This document shows positions 41,201-50,299 of a DNA stretch of 64,000 nt, piece by piece. The notes beneath the pieces are model-generated. The model searched no databases. It was not told the DNA's origin and worked only from the letters and a program-made list of their open reading frames with translations. The stretch comes from Chloroflexota bacterium (lineage in GTDB: Bacteria > Chloroflexota > Anaerolineae > UBA4142), in assembly GCA_016215025.1 (NCBI GenBank), contig JACRMI010000150.1, positions 1 to 64,000 of the forward strand. The letters run 5' to 3'. The first letter of the stretch is position 1. Each line of letters starts with the position of its first letter. Position numbers and translations under genes: made by a program.

Positions 41201-43438
41201 ATGGTTCGATTTTTTTCCAGTCTCCGTTTTCGATTGATTTTGCTTGTACTACTCGCAATTGTGCCTTCGCTAGGTCTTGTTATCTATACAGCTTCAGAGC
41301 TACGCCGCGCAGCTGCCAATGATGCCCAAGAACGAGCACTTGAAATCGCTCAAGAGGCAGCGCAAGATCAGCAAACTCTCATTGAAAGCACACGCCAGTT
41401 TCTAAGTGTCCTGGCTCAAGTACCTGCGGTGCATAATTTGAATCCCGATGAGTGCAACGCATTCCTTGCTCAATTTCTCCAACACTATCCTCGCTATACC
41501 AGCATAACCGTGCGCGCTGCCAAGGACGCCGCCTCCATTTGTCGAGCGACCGCGAAGAATGGTCCCATTCCAGTCGAACCAGGACTTGCCCATCTGCGCG
41601 CAATCGAAGCTCAAAACTTTGCCATCGGCGATTTTATGATAGGGCAGACCAGCGGCAAACCCGTTCTACCTTTTGGCTATCCGATTTTCGATGAGGCAAA
41701 CCAAGTTCAAGCCGTGATTATGGTCTCGCTCGATTTACATGCTCTCAATCAACTCGTCGGCCAAACAACGTTGCCTGCTGGCTCAACGCTAATGGTGAAC
41801 GACAGCACTGGGAAAGTATTAGCACGCTATCCTTCTTCCGAAGCTTGGGTAGGGCAATCAGCCGCAGACGCGCCGGTTGTAAAGGCAATCCTTGCTCGCA
41901 AGGGTGAAGGTACCGTCGAAGCTTTGGGTGAAGACCAAGTGATGCGTTTATACGCCTTTACACCTTTGACGACCGCTTTTTCAGACAGTGTCTATGTCAG
42001 CGTGGGTATTCCCTCAGATGTTGCTTTCCATCAAGTCAATCAAATCCTGATACGTGCTCTGATAACTCTCGGACTCGTGGCGGCGTTTGCGCTCGCAGCC
42101 GCCTGGTTCATAGGGAATTGGTTTGTTGTCCATCAGGTGAACACTTTGGTGAATTTCACCGGACAATTGGGAAAGGGTGACTTTGGAGCACGAGTTGGAG
42201 CTCACTATCAGGTGAGCGAATTTGAGCAACTCGCCCAAGCGTTCAACGAGATGTGCGAATCGCTTCAGCAACAAGAAGCAGCCCGCAAGCAAGCCGAAGA
42301 TGCGATCCGGTGTTGGAGCACAGAGCTTGAGCGATTGATGAATGCGATGTCTGAAGCGATCAGCCAATCGCTTGAAGTCAGCAAGATCGCCGAGATCTCC
42401 TTGACGCGAACATTAAGCATAATGGGTCTAGCGAACGGCGGTGTTTTTCTCAAGCATGGAGATAAATTGGCATTGGTCGCAAAGAGCGGAATCGGCGATG
42501 AAATCATTCAAAATCTAAGCTTTACGCAACCCTTTCGCCAGACCGCCAATGAAATAGAGAATCTGGAAGGACAAGTAACAGTCCAAGTATTTTCAACCGA
42601 GATCGATCGGCAAATGTCAAGGACTGAGCTAGATGGAAAAAGTTGGATTTGTGTTCCGATCAAGTCCAAAGGCAGAGTCTTTGGCGTTATGTGCTTGATC
42701 TGTGAGCGTGAACGCTCTCTTAAGGAGCATGAAAAAAGAGCACTGGCAGCGGTTGGTCAGCAAATTGGCGTGGCGATGGAGAATGCGGAGTTGTATGAGC
42801 AAGTTCAAAGCATTGCCACATTGAAAGAACGTGAACGCCTCAGTCGCGAATTACACGATGGATTGGCTCAGGTCTTGGGTTATCTTTGCATTCGCAACAA
42901 GGCGACCGCAAATTTGGTTGCTTCAAATGAGATCAAACGTGCGGCGGCGCATCTAGACGAAATGCAACAAACATTAGACGAAGCCTATCAAGATGTGCGC
43001 GAATCCATCCTAGGTTTACGAGAAACGATTTCTCATCAGCGAAATTTGTTTTCTTCTCTGAAAGAATACACGTCCAAGTTCGGCCGACAAACCGGTATTC
43101 GGGTCAATCTAGTATCGGATGGAAATATCCAAAAAGAATGTACGCCGGATGCCGAGGTTCAACTCTTGCGAATCATTCAAGAATCGCTGTCCAACGTCCG
43201 GAAACATTCGCGGGCAAAGCAAACTTGGATTAGATTCGAACAAGCGCAGAGTTCTATGAGGGTTACGATTGAGGATGATGGCAAAGGTTTTGATCTCGCC
43301 GCCGTTGCCCGTGATACTCAAAGCCACTTTGGCTTGCAGACGATGAGAGAAAGAGCCGAAAGTGTCGGCGGTAATTTCCAGGTATGGAGTCAGCTTGAAC
43401 AAGGCACTAAAATTCAAGTAACGTTACCTTGCAAGTAA
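41201..43438 (+). CDS. Sensor histidine kinase (NarL-system type)
   Basis: A 745-residue membrane kinase. Two membrane segments (about 12-30 and 285-307) flank an extracellular dCache-like sensor. HAMP (VHQVNTLVNFTGQLGKGDFGARV), a GAF-like domain, and a HisKA_3 dimerisation domain with His552 in RERLSRELHDGLAQ follow. The HATPase domain has NVRKHSRA and DDGKGFD. The DNA-binding partner starts 13 nt downstream. A TatA gene and the molybdenum enzyme follow, so the system may control that operon. Confidence 0.87.
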   Translation: MVRFFSSLRFRLILLVLLAIVPSLGLVIYTASELRRAAANDAQERALEIAQEAAQDQQTLIESTRQFLSVLAQVPAVHNLNPDECNAFLAQFLQHYPRYTSITVRAAKDAASICRATAKNGPIPVEPGLAHLRAIEAQNFAIGDFMIGQTSGKPVLPFGYPIFDEANQVQAVIMVSLDLHALNQLVGQTTLPAGSTLMVNDSTGKVLARYPSSEAWVGQSAADAPVVKAILARKGEGTVEALGEDQVMRLYAFTPLTTAFSDSVYVSVGIPSDVAFHQVNQILIRALITLGLVAAFALAAAWFIGNWFVVHQVNTLVNFTGQLGKGDFGARVGAHYQVSEFEQLAQAFNEMCESLQQQEAARKQAEDAIRCWSTELERLMNAMSEAISQSLEVSKIAEISLTRTLSIMGLANGGVFLKHGDKLALVAKSGIGDEIIQNLSFTQPFRQTANEIENLEGQVTVQVFSTEIDRQMSRTELDGKSWICVPIKSKGRVFGVMCLICERERSLKEHEKRALAAVGQQIGVAMENAELYEQVQSIATLKERERLSRELHDGLAQVLGYLCIRNKATANLVASNEIKRAAAHLDEMQQTLDEAYQDVRESILGLRETISHQRNLFSSLKEYTSKFGRQTGIRVNLVSDGNIQKECTPDAEVQLLRIIQESLSNVRKHSRAKQTWIRFEQAQSSMRVTIEDDGKGFDLAAVARDTQSHFGLQTMRERAESVGGNFQVWSQLEQGTKIQVTLPCK

Positions 43439-43451
43439 GGAGAAGTATTGT

Positions 43452-44129
43452 ATGCTCATGTCGCCGAAATTAAGGATTCTTTTGGTCGATGACCATAATC
43501 TATTCCGCAAAGGTCTTGCCACTTTGTTTGTCGATCGAGAGGATATGGAAATCGTGGAGGTTGCTAAAGATGGTCAACAAGCAATCGAATTGACTCGCCT
43601 CCTATCGCCCGATCTTATCTTGATGGATGTCCATATGCCAAGATTGGATGGTATTCAAGCCACCAAGATCATCAAACAAGAAATGCCCGATGTCAAGATT
43701 ATCATGCTGAGTGCCTCTGACAGTGATGACGATTTGTTCGCCTCCGTCAAAAATGGTGCTAATGGATATTTACTCAAGAACATCGATCCCACTCAATTGT
43801 TTTCTTGGTTAACGCGTGTCCGTCAAGGCGAGGTACCTATGTCGGGCGTGCTTGCAGATCGGATCTTGCAGGAGTTCCGATCAGAACAGGTGCACACCGA
43901 ACAGTCAGGTGAGATATCTGAAGCGTTGACAACCAAAGAGACTGAAATTCTGGAACTGTTGGTGGGCGGCGAAAGTAACAAACAAATCGCCGATATATTG
44001 CATGTTTCGGAAAATACGGTCAAATTTCATTTGCGGAATATCATGGATAAGCTGCATTTACGGAATCGCCTACAGATCGCCGTTTATGCGGTCCGCCAAG
44101 GGCTTGTCAGTAATCCTCCAAACGCATAA
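43452..44129 (+). CDS. NarL/FixJ family response regulator
   Basis: A 225-residue regulator. The receiver has the acidic pair Asp13/Asp14, phosphoacceptor Asp59 in LILMDVHMPRLDG and the usual Lys near 109. A LuxR-type helix-turn-helix (LTTKETEILELLVGGESNKQIADILHVSENTVKFHLRNIMDKL) follows. TAAGGAG stands upstream of ATG 43452. It is the partner of the preceding kinase. Confidence 0.9.
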   Translation: MLMSPKLRILLVDDHNLFRKGLATLFVDREDMEIVEVAKDGQQAIELTRLLSPDLILMDVHMPRLDGIQATKIIKQEMPDVKIIMLSASDSDDDLFASVKNGANGYLLKNIDPTQLFSWLTRVRQGEVPMSGVLADRILQEFRSEQVHTEQSGEISEALTTKETEILELLVGGESNKQIADILHVSENTVKFHLRNIMDKLHLRNRLQIAVYAVRQGLVSNPPNA

Positions 44130-44190
44130 TCCCATGCATATCACTCGACTAGTACCCCTTTAACTATTCGGGTGATGCCAACGATACCAA

Positions 44191-44218
44191 ACGGGCTATC
44201 GAAAGATAGCCCGTTTTT
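44191..44218 (+). terminator. Rho-independent terminator with GAAA tetraloop
   Basis: ACGGGCTATC (44191-44200), GAAA, GATAGCCCGT (44205-44214) and a T-run. It closes the two-component operon. Confidence 0.88.
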
Positions 44219-44314
44219 ATTTCTCGAATTGTCCGGATGCATATAGCGTGGCAGAATTTTAGGTGTTATGCTCGTGAATGCAGGGTTTCTGAGCGTTTCA
44301 AGAGAGGCTCGCTT

Positions 44315-44686
44315 ATGGTGCGTGTCTACCTATTGTCAAACAATGATTTGTTCGGTCAAGGTGTTATGAACCTGCTGCGTCTAGAGTCCGAAATCGAGAT
44401 AGTTGGGCGTGGAGCAGAACTTGATAAAGCTTTCGAGGAAATCCGACAATTGCTGCCTGAGGCGGTCATTGTGGAGAGTAATGACCTCATCCAAGATTCG
44501 GTCTTGATTGTGACGCGCCTTTTGAAAACAGAGACACCCGTCAAAGTAATTGGTTTGGATCTAAAGGAAAACAGGTTTCACCTCTACCATCGAGAACAAC
44601 GCGAGGCCAGAGGAATTGAAGACCTTGTGGATGCTCTCAAAACTGAGTTATCCCCTCAGCAACCTTACCGCGTAGGAGAAAGTTAA
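44315..44686 (+). CDS. Degenerate receiver-like protein
   Basis: A 123-residue protein with the receiver outline (VRVYLLSNNDLFGQGVMNLLRLE...PEAVIVESNDLI) and no output domain. The acidic pair is replaced by Ser-Asn-Asn and the phosphoacceptor position holds Glu54, so it should not be phosphorylated and may mimic the active state. GAGAGG precedes ATG 44315. The open frame to 44237 has no start signal. It lies between a two-component system and tatA and ends one base before tatA, so it may be a connector for the following operon. Confidence 0.65.
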   Translation: MVRVYLLSNNDLFGQGVMNLLRLESEIEIVGRGAELDKAFEEIRQLLPEAVIVESNDLIQDSVLIVTRLLKTETPVKVIGLDLKENRFHLYHREQREARGIEDLVDALKTELSPQQPYRVGES

Positions 44687-44687
44687 G

Positions 44688-44876
44688 ATGTTTGGTTTAC
44701 AACCCGCCCACTTGCTCATCATTTTTGTCGTCGCCGTCTTGTTTTTTGTTCCATCACGATTGCCAGAATTGGCGCGTGCTTTGAGGCAAACTATGGCAGA
44801 ATTCCGCACATCCATCAAGGAAGCAAAATCGGATTTGCCTGCCGAACGCCCTCGGCGGACCGATTCGGAGAAATAG
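44688..44876 (+). CDS. tatA: Twin-arginine translocase subunit TatA/E
   Basis: A 62-residue protein with a short N-terminal membrane helix (PAHLLIIFVVAVLFFV), the family hinge PSRLPELARALRQ and a charged amphipathic tail. It is one base after the pseudo-receiver gene and 288 nt before a gene with a clear twin-arginine signal, which suggests that it serves that export substrate. No tatC is present in the window. The gap 44877-45164 contains no gene. Confidence 0.85.
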   Translation: MFGLQPAHLLIIFVVAVLFFVPSRLPELARALRQTMAEFRTSIKEAKSDLPAERPRRTDSEK

Positions 44877-45164
44877 ATCTGCATCCGATAGTGAACGTTT
44901 CTGTGCGTATGGAAAATTTTCGCTTGGAGTTTGGAAAGGAGGTGTCTCGCTCGGATTTATCAAGTTGAATTAGGTAAGACCAAGCAAACTTCTAGGAGAA
45001 GTACCTTCATACTCCATTGAAGTAATTGCAATGTAAGAGTGTAGTCGCAAGCAAAGGAGCTTGTCCAAAGCCGCTTGCGGATTCCTCCAAAAGGGCGCCA
45101 CAAAGCATATCTTCCATGCTTTCCAGGCATCCTCTGTTAAGCAACAGGAAAGGAGAAGAAGAAA

Positions 45165-48002
45165 ATGGAAGAAATTGAAAAGAAGGAAGAAGAGAAACAA
45201 GTAAGTGGAGTCTCTAGGCGACAATTCCTCAAGGAAGCAGGGCTATTGGTTAGCGGTGCTGCTGCAGGGGCGGTAGCTAGCTATGGAATTGTCACGACTA
45301 CGGCTACACCGAGCGTGGTCAAGGAGACAGCCCAATCCCAAACCGCTCCGGTTGTCAAGGAAGTAATCAAGGAAGTACCGGTAACGGTGAATGGGGTCCT
45401 TCCACCCGCCCAAGAACCGGAAAAGACCTTCATAGGCTCGATCAATTGCACCGCCGCCGTCGACGTCAAGAACGGTCGAATCATCCGGATGAGACCGTTT
45501 CACTATGACGACAAGTACCCGGATCTCAAACCCTGGTCAATCACGGCGCGCGGCAAGACCTTTACCCATCCAATGAAGTCGTCGGTTGGCGTTATGGTTC
45601 TTGCCCGCCGAAAGCGCACCGATTCCCCCAACCGGGTCTTGTATCCGCTCAAGCGCGTGGACTGGGAGCCAGGCGGCGACCCAGCGAAGGTCAACGCTCA
45701 GAACCGCGGCGTCAGTAAGTACAAGCGGATTTCCTGGGATGAGGCAGCATCGATCATCGCCAGCGAGATCGACCGCGTCGCGAAAAAGTACGGGACCGAA
45801 GGAATCAGCACGGCCTACAGCGGCGGTCACAGCGAGGGGCACAACGTTCAGGGCAGCCATGGCGTTCAGACCGAGATGCTTCACTATTACTTGCTAACCA
45901 AGTATGGTTCAACCCTCACAGACGCTCATGGGCGTTGCACAACCTCTTCAGGTGGTCAACTGGGCGGAAGATATTGTATGGGTCAGGACTATGAGCCGGG
46001 TACGGGCATACTGCGGGACATTGCCGATAATTGTGACATGCTCGTCGGTTGGGCGTGCAATGTGCGCCACCAATGGTACTCAGGGCTGAACAAAATGGCG
46101 CTAACCACCTGGTTCAAAGAACTGGGAATCAAGCGTGTCCACATCGACCCTGTTCTGAACAATACCACGGGGTTGGCGATTCACACGGATAAATGGATCC
46201 CGATTGTGAACAATACGGATGCGGCACTGGCCGCAGCTATCGCGAATGTGTGGATCTCCGAAGGGACCTACGACAAGAACTATGTCGCGACGCACGCGGT
46301 CGGCTTTGATAAATGGGAAGCCTACGTTACGGGCAAGGAAGATGGCGTCCCCAAGACGCCCAAGTGGGCTGCTGCCATAACCGGCATTCCGACCTGGACC
46401 ATCAAAGCCCTGGCTCGCCAATGGGCAAAAACGAAAACTTCCATCGTTTTTGGGAACAAGGGTGGCGGCGCGAACGGCAGAACGATGTACGGAGATAACG
46501 TCAACCGCATCCAGATGTATCTGTTGGCAATGCAGGGCTGGGGCAAACCCGGAGTTCACCAAATTAGCGCTGCGACGGGTGATTTGCCTCGCGCGGCAAA
46601 GGCGTTCAACACTGGCGGTGTAGCCGCGAACGGCAAGATCACGGCGGCTATGACGGCTGCCACCACCAAAAAGTTCGCTTCTACCGATACAAACAGGCAA
46701 TTCTTTCCGCGCGACGACTTTTATGATGCCATCTGGAATCCGCCCGTCGACTGGTGGTACTATGACGACACCCCCCTTAGCCGCAAACGCACCTATCCGC
46801 TGCCGGGCAAGTCTGAGGTGCATTTGATGTGGTCTACCAGCCAGAGCTTTACCGGTAGCCGCGCGGCTGGAAATCTCCAGCGCAAAGGTTTCCAAAGTCC
46901 AAAGCTCGAATGCGTCATCACGCAGAACATGTGGCTAGAAGACTGCATGAAGTACTCGGACATCATCCTGCCTATCGCCACGTTGCATGAGATGGACGAC
47001 ATCCTGACCTCCACCGATGCTGCCGCCAACATCTTCATCAACAAGGCGATGGTCAAACCAAAGGGTGAAGCAAAGAGTGACCTTGAAGCAGTCTTGCTCG
47101 TCGCTCAGAAACTCGGTTTTGCTGACAAGATCAACGAAGGCAAGAGCTATCAAGACCTGATCCAAGCGCGGATCAAGGAAGCCTATGAGAATTCGGGCGC
47201 GAAGGATTTCATCAGTTGGGAGAAGCTAAATGAAAATCTCTACTTCTCTCAGCCAGTGGATGTCAAAACCATTGACGTCCCACCACCAGCACTCGCTTTC
47301 TACACTGACCCGGTGAAAAATCCCTTGCGGACGCCCTCCGGCAAGTTCGAGTTCGAATCCACGCTTTTGAAAGAGAACTTCCCGGACGACAAAGAACGAG
47401 CACCTGTCGCCAAATATTGCGTGGGTGGTCCCGAATCCGAAGGCTGGACACACAATGAAAATCCTTGGGGTGAACGGGCCAAGACCTTCCCACTGCGGAT
47501 GACCTCTCAGACCAATGATTGGCTGCATCACTCGCAGTACGTGGATGTGCCGTGGAGCCGGGAAGCTCGCGGGTATATCCTCGGCTGGGACGGATACGCG
47601 TACTCACCCGTCTGGATTAATCCAAAGGATGCTGCTGCACGAGGTATCCAAGATGGAGATATCATCAGGATCTACAACGAGCTGGGCAGTGTCCTCGGTG
47701 GTGCATGTGTTACTGAAGGCGTAATAGCTGGGTCGCTCCGTATGGACAAGGCCGGCGGGGATGACCAGATCAGCCTGGAAGTGAATAGAGGCGGCAACCC
47801 GAATAGTATCAATCGCAAGCAACCCATGCACAAGCACGGCTATGGGCTAGCGGCTCAATACTATCTCTGTCAGGTCGAGAAGGTGACCGGTGCCATGATG
47901 GAAGAATGGCGCAAGAAATACCCTGAAGCCTTCGAGAGGGCTTATGATCCCGCCTACGGTCCGCTCTTCAAAGGCTGGGTTGAAGAAGGAGTATCGCTAT
48001 GA
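45165..48002 (+). CDS. Tat-exported molybdopterin oxidoreductase, transhydroxylase-like large subunit
   Basis: A 945-residue molybdopterin enzyme of the DMSO reductase superfamily. The Tat signal SRRQFLK (17-23) precedes a hydrophobic stretch. Where an Fe-S cluster would be bound there is only SINCTAAVDVKNGRIIRMRP with a single Cys, so the subunit lacks its own Fe-S cluster, as in pyrogallol-phloroglucinol transhydroxylase. Mo-bis-MGD binding segments follow (ERVLYPLKR-like NRVLYPLKR, SWDEAASIIASEI, GNKGGGANGRTMYGDN, WINPKDAAARGIQDGDIIRIYN). The small subunit overlaps its stop by four bases. The known transhydroxylase is cytosolic, while this one should be outside the membrane. The substrate is unknown. 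Confidence 0.8.
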   Translation: MEEIEKKEEEKQVSGVSRRQFLKEAGLLVSGAAAGAVASYGIVTTTATPSVVKETAQSQTAPVVKEVIKEVPVTVNGVLPPAQEPEKTFIGSINCTAAVDVKNGRIIRMRPFHYDDKYPDLKPWSITARGKTFTHPMKSSVGVMVLARRKRTDSPNRVLYPLKRVDWEPGGDPAKVNAQNRGVSKYKRISWDEAASIIASEIDRVAKKYGTEGISTAYSGGHSEGHNVQGSHGVQTEMLHYYLLTKYGSTLTDAHGRCTTSSGGQLGGRYCMGQDYEPGTGILRDIADNCDMLVGWACNVRHQWYSGLNKMALTTWFKELGIKRVHIDPVLNNTTGLAIHTDKWIPIVNNTDAALAAAIANVWISEGTYDKNYVATHAVGFDKWEAYVTGKEDGVPKTPKWAAAITGIPTWTIKALARQWAKTKTSIVFGNKGGGANGRTMYGDNVNRIQMYLLAMQGWGKPGVHQISAATGDLPRAAKAFNTGGVAANGKITAAMTAATTKKFASTDTNRQFFPRDDFYDAIWNPPVDWWYYDDTPLSRKRTYPLPGKSEVHLMWSTSQSFTGSRAAGNLQRKGFQSPKLECVITQNMWLEDCMKYSDIILPIATLHEMDDILTSTDAAANIFINKAMVKPKGEAKSDLEAVLLVAQKLGFADKINEGKSYQDLIQARIKEAYENSGAKDFISWEKLNENLYFSQPVDVKTIDVPPPALAFYTDPVKNPLRTPSGKFEFESTLLKENFPDDKERAPVAKYCVGGPESEGWTHNENPWGERAKTFPLRMTSQTNDWLHHSQYVDVPWSREARGYILGWDGYAYSPVWINPKDAAARGIQDGDIIRIYNELGSVLGGACVTEGVIAGSLRMDKAGGDDQISLEVNRGGNPNSINRKQPMHKHGYGLAAQYYLCQVEKVTGAMMEEWRKKYPEAFERAYDPAYGPLFKGWVEEGVSL

Positions 48003-48805
48003 AAGTCTTTGTTCAAGATATGGCCAAGTGCGTCGGGTGCCACACTTGTCAGATCGTCTGCAAGGATGAGCACTGCGGCAACGACTGGACGCCGTATGCC
48101 AAACCCCAACCAGAGACGGGACAGTTCTGGCGCCAAGTCAAGGAAGTGGTCCTGGGGTCGGCACCTAAAGCTCGGCTCTCCTACGTCCCTACTCACATGT
48201 GCAATCACTGCGATAATCCAGCCTGCCTGGCGGCGTGTCAACCAAAAGCAATCACCAAGCGGGCGGACGGATTGGTTCTCATCGACCCAGCCAAATGCAA
48301 TGGGTGTGAGCTTTGTGTGGCTGCTTGTCCGTATGACAACATCTGGTTCAACACTCAACTCAAACTCGCGCAAAAGTGTACCGGCTGCACCCATCTGCTG
48401 GATAGAGGTTGGCCCATCAAGGAACCTAGGTGCGTGGATGCCTGTTTCCAGGGAGCACTCAAGTTTGGCGAGGAAGCTGATTTCAAGGACCTCATCGCCA
48501 AAGCGGAGGTCATGCATCCCGAGTACGGCACTAAACCACGCGTCTACTACCTGAACCTGCCCAAAAAGTTCATCGCAGGAACGGTCTATGACCCTGCTGC
48601 CGAAGAGGTGGTCATTGGAGCGACCCTGACCCTGAGCGGCGATGGGAACGCGACACTCAAGACCGATGTCTTTGGCGACTTTTGGTTCGAGGGTTTGAAG
48701 GTTGGCAACTTTACGCTCAAGATCGAAGGGAATGGAAAAACCAAAACCATATCGAACATCAACACCGCGAAGGATGTCAATCTAGGAGACATCGCGCTCG
48801 CCTAG
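47999..48805 (+). CDS. Fe-S subunit, transhydroxylase beta-like, with C-terminal beta-sandwich
   Basis: A 268-residue electron-transfer subunit. Four Cys groups are visible: KCVGCHTCQIVCKDEH, CNHCDNPACLAACQ, KCNGCELCVAACPYD and KCTGCTHLL...RCVDACFQGAL. After GTKPRVYYLNLPK comes a beta-sandwich (IAGTVYDPAAEEVVIGATLTLSG...DVFGDFWFEGLKVGNFTLKIEG). A ferredoxin part followed by PRVYY and a transthyretin-like domain is, to my knowledge, the layout of the transhydroxylase beta subunit rather than of DmsB or NrfC. It overlaps the large subunit gene (ATGA) and would be exported with it. Confidence 0.82.
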   Translation: MKVFVQDMAKCVGCHTCQIVCKDEHCGNDWTPYAKPQPETGQFWRQVKEVVLGSAPKARLSYVPTHMCNHCDNPACLAACQPKAITKRADGLVLIDPAKCNGCELCVAACPYDNIWFNTQLKLAQKCTGCTHLLDRGWPIKEPRCVDACFQGALKFGEEADFKDLIAKAEVMHPEYGTKPRVYYLNLPKKFIAGTVYDPAAEEVVIGATLTLSGDGNATLKTDVFGDFWFEGLKVGNFTLKIEGNGKTKTISNINTAKDVNLGDIALA

Positions 48806-48893
48806 ACAGTATCGGCTGAATCGGGGTGAGGATTTGAATCTTATGAATCCTCGCCCCTCTGAAAAAGTGAATTTGAAAGGAGGTTATGGGCGT

Positions 48894-49505
48894 ATGAGTA
48901 GTGTTGGAACTGTCAGTCGCCCGGCGAGTGTCAGCAACACCCGAAGTATCATATTCGGCGTTTTGACCATAAGCGGCATCGGTCTGTTGCTGTATTCATG
49001 GTTTCAGCCATGGTGGCAAGCGTACATCGTTGCTCTGAGTGAAATCGCTGTCGTCATTCGTCCCTGGGGGCTAGTAAGCTATATGCCCCAGGAGTACAGC
49101 AAATGGTTAGTTGGCGCTGAAATGCCAAGCTGGTTTGGACCCTTGATGTGGGTTTATGCGGGGGCCGCTGTTGGGACACTCGTCTATAGTATGTTTGTAA
49201 GTGAGGAACAGATTCGCTTGGGCAAGTTCAAGATGTCGCTGCAAAAGGCGCTCATCGCTCTTGTGGGCTTGTCCTATATCGTTTTCGTCGTGGTCTGCGT
49301 CATTGTGATCTCGATCCGTGCCAAGGATTTTTATGGCGCATCGGTGATGGGGACTATTAATGTCTCTTTTTCAGATCACGAAGTAAGTGACGTCGATACG
49401 GGTCTTTTATCGGGCTATTGGATTGCGGCTAGCGTTGGTCCGCTGCTAGTCGTTTTAGCTTTCTTGCGAGAGAAGATCCTGGGTATCCGCAAATCTGTCA
49501 AGTAA
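48894..49505 (+). CDS. Four-helix membrane protein, candidate anchor of the molybdenum enzyme
   Basis: A 203-residue protein with four hydrophobic segments (SIIFGVLTISGIGLLLYSW, FGPLMWVYAGAAVGTLVYSMF, ALIALVGLSYIVFVVVCVIVI, WIAASVGPLLVVLAFL) and a loop rich in acidic residues before the last. It lacks the pattern of NrfD, DmsC or NarI and I do not recognise its family. AAAGGAGG lies upstream of ATG 48894, and the in-frame start at 48834 is less likely. Its position after the Fe-S subunit suggests a membrane anchor or quinone contact. Confidence 0.6.
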   Translation: MSSVGTVSRPASVSNTRSIIFGVLTISGIGLLLYSWFQPWWQAYIVALSEIAVVIRPWGLVSYMPQEYSKWLVGAEMPSWFGPLMWVYAGAAVGTLVYSMFVSEEQIRLGKFKMSLQKALIALVGLSYIVFVVVCVIVISIRAKDFYGASVMGTINVSFSDHEVSDVDTGLLSGYWIAASVGPLLVVLAFLREKILGIRKSVK

Positions 49506-49524
49506 ACCACGATCGAAATGTGAC

Positions 49525-49566
49525 TTGGGGCGAATGTTATCTGAATGTTTTTAGCATTCGCCCCAA
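49525..49566. repeat. 12-bp inverted repeat between operon genes
   Basis: TTGGGGCGAATG (49525-49536) and CATTCGCCCCAA (49555-49566) are perfect inverses with an 18-nt loop. No T-run follows, so it is more likely an mRNA stability or processing hairpin than a terminator. Confidence 0.65.
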
Positions 49567-49595
49567 CGTTCCAATCTTTGATGGAGGTGATCGCG

Positions 49596-50279
49596 TTGTT
49601 AGAAGTCGAAACAATCGCCGAAGCAGCTTCAGCCAACGAGCAAGCTGTCGCAGAATCGAAAGAGTTGCCAAAGCCGCCGGTACCAAGCGCCACCGGAAAT
49701 CTTCACATCACAGTTTTCAAGCATGACCTTATCGATGCTGTTGTTGACCTACTGGATGACAGGGTAAATGCTCCAGCCGGTATTGAGCTGGCAATTGGCA
49801 ATGTTTCAGACACGTCGATTGCCACCGCCATCTTCGAGGCGGTCTTTTACGATGGTCAAGGAAATATCCTGGAAACGGTGAAACATCGAGAGGTTGATTT
49901 GCCGTCGGGCACGAGCCGCGCAATCTTGATTAAATCTCTACAGTACGAGAGCAATCAAGTCCAGAGTTATGCGGTCCGATTGCTCCGCACCTCCACCGTG
50001 GATGTAGAAAAAGTCCAGTTTCGCAGACACGCAATCAATACGACCAAAGCAGGCGATGCCGTAATCCAGGGAATCGTAAAAAATATTTGCAATGTCAAAG
50101 TGGATGCTGCAATCATTGTCACCTTCTATGATACCGACAAGGAAACCATCGGCACGCGCGCTGTCGTGTTAAAGGACATCGAACCCGGTACGGTTAGACA
50201 ATATGAACTAAAGTTCAAGCCGCAGGCAGGAGACCTGGTCGGTGGTTATGGCGTTGCTATCGGCGAGATTGCAACATAG
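49596..50279 (+). CDS. FxLYD-like beta-sandwich protein, hypothetical
   Basis: A 227-residue soluble protein with two tandem beta-sandwich units. Each contains the GxVxNxS/C..... xxxVxFYDxxxxxxxT pattern of FxLYD-like domains (LAIGNVSDTSIATAIFEAVFYDGQGNILET; IQGIVKNICNVKVDAAIIVTFYDTDKETIGT). It has no signal peptide. The best start is TTG 49596, which has GGAGGTGA five bases upstream. The in-frame ATG at 49545 lies inside the loop of the preceding hairpin and has no ribosome binding site. Its role in the operon is unknown. Confidence 0.6.
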   Translation: MLEVETIAEAASANEQAVAESKELPKPPVPSATGNLHITVFKHDLIDAVVDLLDDRVNAPAGIELAIGNVSDTSIATAIFEAVFYDGQGNILETVKHREVDLPSGTSRAILIKSLQYESNQVQSYAVRLLRTSTVDVEKVQFRRHAINTTKAGDAVIQGIVKNICNVKVDAAIIVTFYDTDKETIGTRAVVLKDIEPGTVRQYELKFKPQAGDLVGGYGVAIGEIAT

Positions 50280-50299
50280 CGGATTTGTTTGATGCGATT

